Positions 1-5,625 of a stretch of 6,517 nt of DNA are shown in pieces (position 1 is the stretch's first letter; the number at the start of each line of letters is the position of its first letter). The DNA is taken from the NCBI GenBank assembly GCA_027080405.1, contig JALWSL010000310.1, forward strand, positions 1-6,517. Direction: 5' to 3'. Origin of the DNA: Planctomycetaceae bacterium. Its GTDB lineage: Bacteria > Planctomycetota > Planctomycetia > Planctomycetales > Planctomycetaceae. The translations under genes were made by a program, and so were the position numbers. Under the pieces are notes generated by a model. The model worked only from the letters and a program-made list of their open reading frames with translations. It searched no databases and had not been told where the DNA came from.

Positions 1-1
1 G

Positions 2-1762
2 CCGGATGAAAAGATCGAATTCGAAAAGTTCGCAACCACCTGGAGAGGGAGTTTGTTGGCTCCGGAAACGGGAGTCTATGAAATTATTCTGAAGACCGAC
101 AACGCGGGAATCGTTCGTTTGAACAGGCGCAAAGATCCCTTGATCATCGCGCGTGTGAGATCCGGGGATCGGAATGAATACCGTCAAAGCATTTTTCTGA
201 TTGGGGGCCGCGCCTACCCTGTTTCGGTCGAAATATACAAGTCGAAAAACGAGAAAAAGGTAACAGCCCAGTTGAGGTGGAAACCGCCCCATCAAAGCGA
301 ACAGTTGATTCCTTCCCGAAATCTGGTTCCGGAAATTCATCCGGTTGTACTGGTTGTCAACACTCCATTTCCTCCGGACGATAAAAGTGTCGGCTATGAG
401 CGGGGCGTTTCCGTTTCAAAGGAGTGGAATGAAGCGACAACTTACGCGGCGATCGAAGTTGCCGAGAAAATGATCAACAGCCTGAAACAGTCGATGCCCA
501 ATGTGGAAAAGGAGGCGAAGAAGAACGAGGAGAAGCTGCGAAAATTCTGTGAAACATTCGCAACACGGGCGTTCCGCAGACCTTTATCGAAGCAGTTGAA
601 AGCGGCGATAATTGACCGCCAGTTTGAACAGGTCGATGATCCACTGATCGCCACGAAACGGGTGATTCTTCTTGTGTTGAAATCGCCCCGGTTTCTCTTT
701 CCGGGTATCTCGGATCCGTCCGATCCAGCGCAACAGCAATACGTGGTTGCGGAATGGATGGCTCTTTGCCTGTGGGATTCGATCCCGAACAAGCCTTTGT
801 TGAAACTGGCTGCCCAGGGAAAGCTGAAAACCGAATCTCAAATCAGGGCACAGGCAAAACGGATGGTAAAAAACGATCGAACACGTTCGAAGGTGCGTGC
901 CTTTTTTCATCAATGGTTGCAGTACGATCATTTTAACGATCTGACGAAGTCGAAAGAGCTCTATCCAGATTTCGATGAGCGTGTTGCTTCCGATTTACGC
1001 ACGTCTCTCGATCTGTTGATAGATGACGTTGTCTGGAGCGAAAAATCGGATTTTCGGGAACTGCTTTCAACCAACACGATTTATCTGAATGGACGGCTTG
1101 CGAAGTTTTACGGTGTCGATCTTCCGCCAGATGCTCCGTTTCAGCGGGTTGAGTTTGATTCAAAACATCGAGCCGGGCTGATTTCCCATCCATTTTTGAT
1201 GGCGGGAATGGCGTACGAAGATGGCAGCTCGCCCATTCATCGGGGAGTTTTTCTGGCAAGAAGTTTGATGGGGCGATTCTTGAAACCGCCGCCGATTGCA
1301 GTAGCACCGCTGGAAGTCGATTTGAATCCGGATCTGACAACCCGTGAGCGTGTCGCGTTGCAGACAAAAGGGGCTGTCTGTGGTTCCTGTCACGGTTTGA
1401 TCAACCAACTCGGCTTCACGTTGGAAAACTTTGACGCTGTTGGCCGCTTCCGTCAGCAGGATAACGGAAAACCGGTTAATACATCCGGTCGTTATATCGA
1501 TCGCGATGGAAATGAGACGGAGTTTGCCGGAGCACGGGCGCTGACGCAGTTTCTGGTGCAAAATGCTGAAACGCAGACAGCCTTTGTGGAACAGCTCTTC
1601 CAGTATCTCACGAAGCAGCCGGCGCAGGCATTCGGACAGAAAACGCTTTCCGAATTGCGTCAGTCGTTTGAAAAAAACAACTTCAATATTCAGCAATTAC
1701 TCGGCGAAATCGCAGCCCGCTCGGCAATTGCCTATCGTGATCTGGCCAAAAACAAAAAATAG
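2..1762 (+). CDS. PA14 / DUF1595-DUF1592-DUF1588-DUF1585 protein, C-terminal part (5' end outside window)
   Basis: Partial gene: the frame is open from base 2 to the TAG at 1760-1762 (586 codons), so the TTG codons near 53 are internal and not the start. About the first 110 visible residues look like the C-terminal part of a PA14 beta-barrel (WRGSLLAPETGVYE, a basic strand region, then AQLRWKPP). Next come a DUF1595-like segment (FATRAFRRPLS, about 557-590), DUF1592 (AFFHQWLQYDHF through YLNGRLAKFYGV, about 898-1115), DUF1588 (about 1165-1460) with a CGSCH motif at 1379-1393 and the family signature GFTLENFDAVGRFR, and DUF1585 to the end. In planctomycetes such proteins usually carry an N-terminal cytochrome c domain and are expected outside the cytoplasm; their biochemical role is not established. 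CGSCH fits the CxxCH haem-attachment pattern, but the family consensus also has it, so haem binding is inference. The DUF1552 protein that often accompanies this family is not downstream. The family call is firm; the function is unknown. Confidence 0.93.
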   Translation, partial: PDEKIEFEKFATTWRGSLLAPETGVYEIILKTDNAGIVRLNRRKDPLIIARVRSGDRNEYRQSIFLIGGRAYPVSVEIYKSKNEKKVTAQLRWKPPHQSEQLIPSRNLVPEIHPVVLVVNTPFPPDDKSVGYERGVSVSKEWNEATTYAAIEVAEKMINSLKQSMPNVEKEAKKNEEKLRKFCETFATRAFRRPLSKQLKAAIIDRQFEQVDDPLIATKRVILLVLKSPRFLFPGISDPSDPAQQQYVVAEWMALCLWDSIPNKPLLKLAAQGKLKTESQIRAQAKRMVKNDRTRSKVRAFFHQWLQYDHFNDLTKSKELYPDFDERVASDLRTSLDLLIDDVVWSEKSDFRELLSTNTIYLNGRLAKFYGVDLPPDAPFQRVEFDSKHRAGLISHPFLMAGMAYEDGSSPIHRGVFLARSLMGRFLKPPPIAVAPLEVDLNPDLTTRERVALQTKGAVCGSCHGLINQLGFTLENFDAVGRFRQQDNGKPVNTSGRYIDRDGNETEFAGARALTQFLVQNAETQTAFVEQLFQYLTKQPAQAFGQKTLSELRQSFEKNNFNIQQLLGEIAARSAIAYRDLAKNKK

Positions 1763-1920
1763 GACGCGCGGCGGGCTCGCCCCTTTCGATATGTTATGAT
1801 CATTTGACAAACCCGATTGCAGTTTGTGCCGGGCGTTTTGCGCGGGAGACTTTCTGCTGGACGGAGTAGGTGGGATGGGTCATCATGACAGGGTAACTGA
1901 CGACGGCTGCGCTTCTTTTT

Positions 1921-1926
1921 GAAAGG
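1921..1926 (+). promoter_or_regulatory. ribosome binding site that fixes the amidohydrolase start
   Basis: GAAAGG lies 7 nt before the ATG at 1934. An in-frame TTG at 1919 overlaps this site and so cannot use it. The ATG also puts the twin-arginine motif at residues 4-5, as expected for a Tat signal. Confidence 0.6.
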
Positions 1927-1933
1927 CGAAACA

Positions 1934-2920
1934 ATGGCGACACGCAGAGCTTTCCTCGAACAGACAGCCGCATGTGCCCTCGCAGGGCCGGTGGCCATGA
2001 TTGGCGCGCATCGGGCATCCGGAAAGGAGATCGAGCTGAAAGGGCTGGATGTCATCGATTGTCATACGCACTTTTACGATCCTTCCCGTCCACAGGGAGT
2101 TCCCTGGCCCAGAAAGAACACGCCGCTTTACCGGACGGTTTTACCGAAAGATTTGCGGGCGCTTCCGAAACCGGTGCCGTTGACAGGGACGGTTATTGTT
2201 GAAGCGAGTCGTTGGGTTGAAGATAATCAATGGCTTCTCGATCTGGCCAAAGAGGATCCGTTTATTGTCGGGATCGTCGGTAACCTGCAACCGCAAAGTG
2301 AAACCTATGAGCGTGACTTGAAACGCTTCGCAGCCCATCGTCTGTTTCGGGGGATTCGTGTTTCCCACCAGGCGGCTGATCAGTTATTGGCGGAGAAGAA
2401 TCTCAGGCCGTTTCGATTGTTGGCGGAACATGATCTGGAATTGGATATCAATGGCCCGCCTGCGATGTTGGAGAGTGCGGCGAGACTTTCGACAGAATTG
2501 CCCGAATTGCGTATCGTGATCAACCACATTGGCAATATCCCGCTGGATGAAAAAGGGCCGCGGCAGGAATGGGCTGATGCGATGAAAAAGGCGGCCAGCC
2601 ATGAAAAAGTCTATTGCAAGGTTTCTGCTCTGGTCGAGGGGGCACATCGTGCGAACGGAGGGAAAAAACCTCCCTGCGATGTCGATTTCTATCGTCCTTA
2701 TCTCGATGTCCTCTGGAAGGCGTTCGGCGATGATCGCCTGATCTATGGCAGTAATTGGCCAGTTTCCGACCGGGCCGCCAGTTACGCCACGTTGCAGCAG
2801 ATCGTTTTGGATTACGTGAAAGAACTTGGCCCGAATCAAACGCGAAAGTTCTTCTCGCTGAACGCCCTGTCTGCCTACAAGTGGCTGGACCGCAAAGGTC
2901 GTCGTCAGCCTCTTCAGTAA
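1934..2920 (+). CDS. Tat-exported amidohydrolase-2 family hydrolase (lactonase-like, COG3618 type)
   Basis: This 328-residue protein is of normal length for the amidohydrolase-related family (PF04909), a TIM-barrel metal hydrolase group that includes L-rhamnono- and L-fuconolactonases. Residues 1 to about 30 form a Tat signal: TRRAFL, then a hydrophobic Ala-rich stretch. The barrel starts at LDVIDCHTHFYDP with the metal-ligand pair His44 and His46, close to the DxHxHFWDP opening of lactonase-type members. Further marks are VIVEASRW (about 87-94), GIRVSHQ (140-146), INHIGN with His198, YCKVS with Lys229 (227-231), and YGSNWPVSD at 271-279. The last motif is usually GSDWPV, whose Asp is the catalytic/metal residue; here it is Asn274. 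The C-terminal NALSAYKWL is typical. The substrate is not readable, and a sugar lactone is only the best family-based guess. The gene lies 171 bp after the DUF1592 gene on the same strand, with no clear promoter in the gap. Confidence 0.88.
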   Translation: MATRRAFLEQTAACALAGPVAMIGAHRASGKEIELKGLDVIDCHTHFYDPSRPQGVPWPRKNTPLYRTVLPKDLRALPKPVPLTGTVIVEASRWVEDNQWLLDLAKEDPFIVGIVGNLQPQSETYERDLKRFAAHRLFRGIRVSHQAADQLLAEKNLRPFRLLAEHDLELDINGPPAMLESAARLSTELPELRIVINHIGNIPLDEKGPRQEWADAMKKAASHEKVYCKVSALVEGAHRANGGKKPPCDVDFYRPYLDVLWKAFGDDRLIYGSNWPVSDRAASYATLQQIVLDYVKELGPNQTRKFFSLNALSAYKWLDRKGRRQPLQ

Positions 2921-2932
2921 ATCTTCAGTAAA
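2911..2932 (+). repeat. 11-bp perfect tandem duplication across the amidohydrolase stop codon
   Basis: TCTTCAGTAAA occurs twice head to tail (2911-2921 and 2922-2932). The first copy contains the TAA stop at 2918-2920. The second copy is downstream and does not alter the protein. It looks like a small slippage duplication. Confidence 0.9.
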
Positions 2933-3009
2933 GCCGAGTGTTACCAGGCGTTAAAGTTGCCACAGGTTCCCTGAATTAACAGTTTTGGAGGCTCTATTTT
3001 GTTTGGAAT

Positions 3010-3038
3010 TTGACTCTGCCCCGTATTGTTTGTCTAAT
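3010..3038 (+). promoter_or_regulatory. sigma70-type promoter for the Gfo/Idh/MocA gene
   Basis: TTGACT (3010-3015) and TCTAAT (3033-3038) are separated by exactly 17 bp, and each matches consensus at 5 of 6 positions. Transcription would start near 3045, leaving a leader of about 90 nt before the ATG at 3137. The position in the 216-bp gap supports separate transcription of the downstream gene. Planctomycete promoters are poorly characterised, so this remains a prediction. Confidence 0.6.
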
Positions 3039-3121
3039 TGAGTGCTGACAGTTAAATACAAATGGATGCGATTTCGAAGCGTGTTGTTTCGTGAGACGTC
3101 CTACCGGGGAATCTCCTTTCG

Positions 3122-3127
3122 ACAGGA
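3122..3127 (+). promoter_or_regulatory. ribosome binding site of the oxidoreductase gene
   Basis: ACAGGA ends 9 nt before the ATG at 3137. It is a modest Shine-Dalgarno sequence. The nearby ATG at 3130 meets a stop at the next codon, so 3137 is the only sensible start. Confidence 0.5.
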
Positions 3128-3136
3128 TTATGTAGA

Positions 3137-4444
3137 ATGAAAAAACAGACAGGTTTTGATCGACGTGATTTTCTAAAAACAGCGACAGCGGGAACAGCCG
3201 CCATCTCGGCTGGACTTTGGACAGGCGGTGCGATCGCGGAATCGAAATCAGCCAATCAGAAACTGAACATTGCCTGTATTGGTGCGGCGAATCGTGCTGC
3301 GGCGGATATTGCGGGAGTCCTCGGTGAAAATATCGTTGCGCTGGTGGATGTCGATAAGACCTACCTCAATCGAAAGTTGAAGGAGATACCGAACGCCCGC
3401 CCGTATGCTGATTATCGCGAGATGCTGGAAAGTGAAAAAGGGAAGATCGACGCCGTTGTGGTCGGAACCCCGGATCATCATCACGCCCCCGCGACAATTC
3501 GTGCCATTCGGCAGGGGCTGCATGTTTACTGCGAAAAGCCGCTCACGCATACGGTACGGGAAGCCCGTCTGATTGCCGAGGCGGCGAAAAAACATGGTGT
3601 CGCGACTCAAATGGGAACACAGATTCATGCCGGGAACAACTACCGTCGTGTTGTTGAGATCATTCAATCCGGTGCGATTGGGGATGTAACCGACGTGCAT
3701 GTCTGGGTCGGCAAGGGTTGGGGCGGGGGAGAGCGTCCCAAAGGTGGCCAGGAACCACCTGCGACATTGAGTTGGGATCTGTGGCTTGGCCCTGCACCGA
3801 AACGCCCATTCGTACCCGGACGATATCATCCGGCTCAATGGCGACGTTGGTGGGATTTCGGTCAGGGAACACTGGGCGATATGGGTTGCCATTATATGGA
3901 TCTTCCTTTCTGGGCATTGAAGCTCCGTCATCCGACCAGTTGTGTGGCAGAGGGGCCGAAGGTTCATCCGGAAACATGTCCTCTCGGGCTGGTAGTGCAT
4001 TATGAGTTTCCTCAGCGGGGGAACCTGCCTGCCTGCAAACTGACCTGGTACGATGGCAACAAAACACCGAAAAAGGTTGCCGGAGAGCGCGTGCCGGGCA
4101 GCGGTGTGATGTTTATCGGCAGTGAAGGAAAAATGTTCGCCAACTACGGCAGCTATAAACTGTTCCCGAAAGATAAATTCGCCAGCTACATGCCTCCCGA
4201 GCCGACTATTCCGAATTCCATCGGACATCATGCCGAGTGGATCAAGGCCTGCAAAGATGGCTCCCCCACCACATGTAACTTCGATTATTCCGGGGCCCTG
4301 ACGGAAGCAGTTCTGCTTGGAAACGTGGCTTACCGCGTTGGCAAGAAAATTGAATGGGACCCCGATAATCTGAAAGCGACCAATACCAGTGAGGCTGATC
4401 AGTACATCAGCAAGCAGTATCGAAAAGGTTGGGAAGTCGCCTGA
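3137..4444 (+). CDS. Tat-exported Gfo/Idh/MocA family oxidoreductase
   Basis: This 435-residue protein has the usual length for planctomycete secreted members of the family. It has a Tat signal (FDRRDFLKTA, residues 7-16, then a hydrophobic stretch) with a plausible cleavage after AIA at 32-34. The N-terminal Rossmann fold begins at LNIACIGAANRAA (43-55), followed by VALVDVD (67-73), AVVVGTPDHHHAP (106-118) and the family hallmark CEKPLT (132-137), whose Lys134 is the usual catalytic/cofactor lysine. The C-terminal domain has WDLWLGPAP (213-221), RWWDFGQGTLGDMGCHYMD (237-255, with the conserved Asp and His), FIGSEGK and a closing SIGHHAEWIKAC. Family members oxidise or reduce sugars and cyclitols with NAD(P). 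Exported relatives such as Zymomonas glucose-fructose oxidoreductase fold with NADP before Tat transport, so the same is inferred here. The nucleotide loop lacks two of the usual glycines (A51, A54). The substrate is unknown. It has its own promoter and terminator, so it is probably monocistronic. Confidence 0.92.
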   Translation: MKKQTGFDRRDFLKTATAGTAAISAGLWTGGAIAESKSANQKLNIACIGAANRAAADIAGVLGENIVALVDVDKTYLNRKLKEIPNARPYADYREMLESEKGKIDAVVVGTPDHHHAPATIRAIRQGLHVYCEKPLTHTVREARLIAEAAKKHGVATQMGTQIHAGNNYRRVVEIIQSGAIGDVTDVHVWVGKGWGGGERPKGGQEPPATLSWDLWLGPAPKRPFVPGRYHPAQWRRWWDFGQGTLGDMGCHYMDLPFWALKLRHPTSCVAEGPKVHPETCPLGLVVHYEFPQRGNLPACKLTWYDGNKTPKKVAGERVPGSGVMFIGSEGKMFANYGSYKLFPKDKFASYMPPEPTIPNSIGHHAEWIKACKDGSPTTCNFDYSGALTEAVLLGNVAYRVGKKIEWDPDNLKATNTSEADQYISKQYRKGWEVA

Positions 4445-4470
4445 TTCGGTATCGTCGAAGTCGGTCAATA

Positions 4471-4503
4471 AACCCCGGTAAGCTTGGCTTGCCGGGGTTT
4501 TTT
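4471..4503 (+). terminator. strong Rho-independent terminator after the oxidoreductase gene
   Basis: A 13-bp stem (4471-4483 with 4487-4499, one T·G wobble) has a 3-nt loop TTG and a GC-rich base (CCCCGG/CCGGGG). Six T residues run through 4498-4503. It begins 26 bp after the stop codon. It is a much weaker signal read from the minus strand, where only GGGGTTTATT follows the stem. Confidence 0.93.
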
Positions 4504-4678
4504 ACGGAGGCATCTCTGCGTGGGTAAGCAGGTCATGACACCATTTTGCCGAGGGTAACGTGGCTACTGCCCTTTCACTGACCTCTCGCCGTGTAGAAAA
4601 CGCTTGAGCGGCAAAGCTGTTGCCCGGGCGAAGCAATCGGGGATCAAAAACAAGCTGATGAACCCCCCGAAACCGGAA
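4504..4678. other. non-coding spacer between terminator and tRNA-Leu
   Basis: I see no convincing gene here. On the minus strand it would be the 3' flank of tRNA-Leu. Short inverted repeats occur at 4601-4610 (CGCT-TG-AGCG, followed by TTTT on the minus strand) and at the palindrome GCCCGGGC (4622-4629), but neither is long enough to call a terminator. The minus-strand reading frame crossing this area also crosses the tRNA and is not credible. Confidence 0.5.
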
Positions 4679-4761
<83 letters not shown>

Positions 4762-4985
4762 AAAAAGATTTTTCAGATAGTAGCAGATAACCGGGCATCA
4801 AATAAAGTCTGCGTCGATTTTTTGGTTTGCAGATAATTTGAAAATTGACCTGTTCCAGCGTGAACCAGGGATGAAGCGGAGTGTCTTTGACGCTGTTGTG
4901 TGTTACTTTCCATCGGCGTTCTGGCGGCCCGGCAGGGTTTCGCTTCGCATGTTCCGTGAATGGTTTCTAAAGAAGTAACACGAAC
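4762..4985. other. spacer between the divergent tRNA-Leu and the tRNA-like element
   Basis: I see no gene. The left end holds the tRNA-Leu promoter region. A TTGACG hexamer at 4887-4892 (+) has no -10 at proper spacing, so I cannot assign a promoter to the tRNA-like element. Confidence 0.5.
4777..4785 (-). promoter_or_regulatory. extended -10 promoter element for tRNA-Leu
   Basis: On the minus strand TGCTACTAT (TGn plus TACTAT) ends 15 bp before the tRNA 5' end. This spacing suits a start site about 9 nt upstream of the mature tRNA. There is no good -35 hexamer at 17 bp, only the AT-rich TTATTT near 4800-4805, so the extended -10 would have to compensate. Confidence 0.4.
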
Positions 4986-5060
4986 AGCACTGGTTAGCTC
5001 AGTTGGTTAGAGCATCGATGGAAATCGATTGTCACAGGTTCGAATCCTGTACCACCTGCT
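4986..5060 (+). ncRNA. tRNA-like element with a GNRA tetraloop in place of the anticodon loop (or tRNA pseudogene)
   Basis: The element has an intact D arm, GCTC-AGTTGGTTA-GAGC (4997-5013), and an intact T arm, ACAGG-TTCGAAT-CCTGT (5034-5050), including the internal A- and B-box-like consensus of real tRNAs. Between them is A26-like A, a perfect 5-bp stem TCGAT/ATCGA capped by only four bases, GGAA (5020-5023), and a normal 5-nt variable region TTGTC. The loop is thus three bases short and no anticodon exists. GGAA fits the stable GNRA tetraloop class. The acceptor side pairs TGGT (4991-4994) with ACCA (5051-5054), then C against CC unpaired, then AGCA (4986-4989) with TGCT (5057-5060). In standard numbering the three outer acceptor pairs are mismatched. 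It cannot decode a codon. It may be a decaying tRNA gene or a functional tRNA-like RNA; preservation of the D and T arms slightly favours some remaining role or recent decay. Confidence 0.7.
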
Positions 5061-5077
5061 GGAGAAGATCCGGCGAA

Positions 5078-5106
5078 AACCACAGCGGCAGTGGTTAATC
5101 TGCTGC
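5078..5106 (+). ncRNA. pair of mutually exclusive hairpins just after the tRNA-like element
   Basis: Hairpin A is AACCAC (5078-5083) with GTGGTT (5091-5096), a perfect 6-bp stem with a 7-nt loop. Hairpin B is GCGGCAG (5085-5091) with CTGCTGC (5100-5106), 7 bp with one G·U and an 8-nt loop. The loop and 3' arm of A overlap the 5' arm and loop of B, so only one can form. This layout resembles a structural switch. No expression evidence is visible, and chance is possible for stems of this size. Confidence 0.4.
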
Positions 5107-5126
5107 ACCAACTTCACTACCCTAAA

Positions 5127-5162
5127 TGCCTGAAGGAGGCAGGCGTTTGGTCGATCCGCCTG
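5127..5162 (+). repeat. two adjacent inverted repeats
   Basis: TGCCT (5127-5131) pairs with AGGCA (5137-5141) around GAAGG, and CAGGCG (5140-5145) pairs with CGCCTG (5157-5162) around an 11-nt loop. The two stems share two bases, so both can nearly stack. They extend the run of structure that starts at the tRNA-like element. Their function is unknown. Confidence 0.45.
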
Positions 5163-5613
5163 GGAGGTAGGCAAGGGTGGCTCTGAGTGTTGCGAAAGCG
5201 ATGTGAGGAGGCATCTGTTGCTCTTTCAGGCAGCACGTTGTGACGCCTTGCAGTGTATGGATACCGGGTTCGTGTTTTCGCGGCAGAAGTTATTGGCTGT
5301 TGAGAGGTTCTCCTGAACGGCATTCTTCGGAACATCGTGAGGAAAATTTCGATACAAAAAATAATGGAAACCGTTAAAGACGTTCCCTCAAATAGACTCC
5401 GCGATTCACTCGTGTGATCAATCAAATTGTCTGCCTTCGGATGGTGTTTGTGAACCTGTAATTGCCAAGTAAAACAAAGTGGAAATCGAGCGCCGCAAGC
5501 GCTGGTACGATAGATCTTGTCAGGCGCGTTCTCACGTGCCCGAGAGTTGTAGTTGTTGCGTTGATCCCGGTTTATTCGGGCCAGACGCAGGAAAGAGAAG
5601 CGGGGGTTCCCCC

Positions 5614-5621
5614 GGGAGGTG
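5614..5621 (+). promoter_or_regulatory. strong Shine-Dalgarno of the SPFH gene, next to a GC hairpin
   Basis: GGGAGGTG sits 6 nt (counted from GGAGG) before the ATG at 5626. It is the best ribosome site in the window and fixes the start. Directly upstream, GGGGG-TT-CCCCC (5602-5613) can fold into a short hairpin abutting it, and the C tract could also compete for G-rich bases. Confidence 0.75.
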
Positions 5622-5625
5622 AAAG

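Larger units (their letters stand above)
5061..5625 (+). other. 565-bp non-coding region with several hairpins, leader of the SPFH gene
   Basis: No convincing protein gene was found on either strand. The only sizeable frame (minus, 5117-5425) has a TTG start, no ribosome site and a biased, featureless product. The first 100 bp are rich in perfect inverted repeats, listed separately. Other small ones are GCGAAAGC (5192-5199), AGCGC-CGCAA-GCGCT (5489-5503), CCCG-GTTTATT-CGGG (5566-5580) and GGGGG-TT-CCCCC (5602-5613). None has a T tract, so they are not intrinsic terminators. No clear promoter for the downstream gene was found. Confidence 0.5.

Noticed and set aside
1770..1785. GGCG-GGCT-CGCC hairpin as terminator of the DUF1592 gene
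   Set aside because: Only 4 bp of stem, and it is followed by CCTTTCG rather than a T tract.
1804..1832. TTGACA at 1804-1809 as promoter for the amidohydrolase
   Set aside because: A perfect -35 hexamer, but nothing resembling a -10 lies 15-19 bp downstream (GTTTGTGCCGGG region).
2950..2986. GTTAA ... TTAAC with inner CAGG-TTC-CCTG followed by TTTT as terminator of the amidohydrolase gene
   Set aside because: The two stems are short and separated by unequal bulges, and the T run is only four and is offset from the stem.
3248..4468. 406-codon open frame on the minus strand opposite the oxidoreductase gene
   Set aside because: It is the shadow of a strongly supported gene with Tat signal, CEKP motif, promoter and terminator. 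The translated product shows no recognisable domain and would run through the terminator stem.
4986..5060. tmRNA, SRP RNA or RNase P RNA
   Set aside because: The element has a contiguous full D and T arm and lacks the tmRNA 5' consensus and tag frame, and none of the SRP or RNase P signature sequences occurs nearby.
5117..5425. 102-codon minus-strand frame in the non-coding region
   Set aside because: It starts with TTG, has no ribosome site and gives an Arg/Ser/Thr/Pro-rich product with no recognisable motif, in a stretch whose structure is better explained by inverted repeats.
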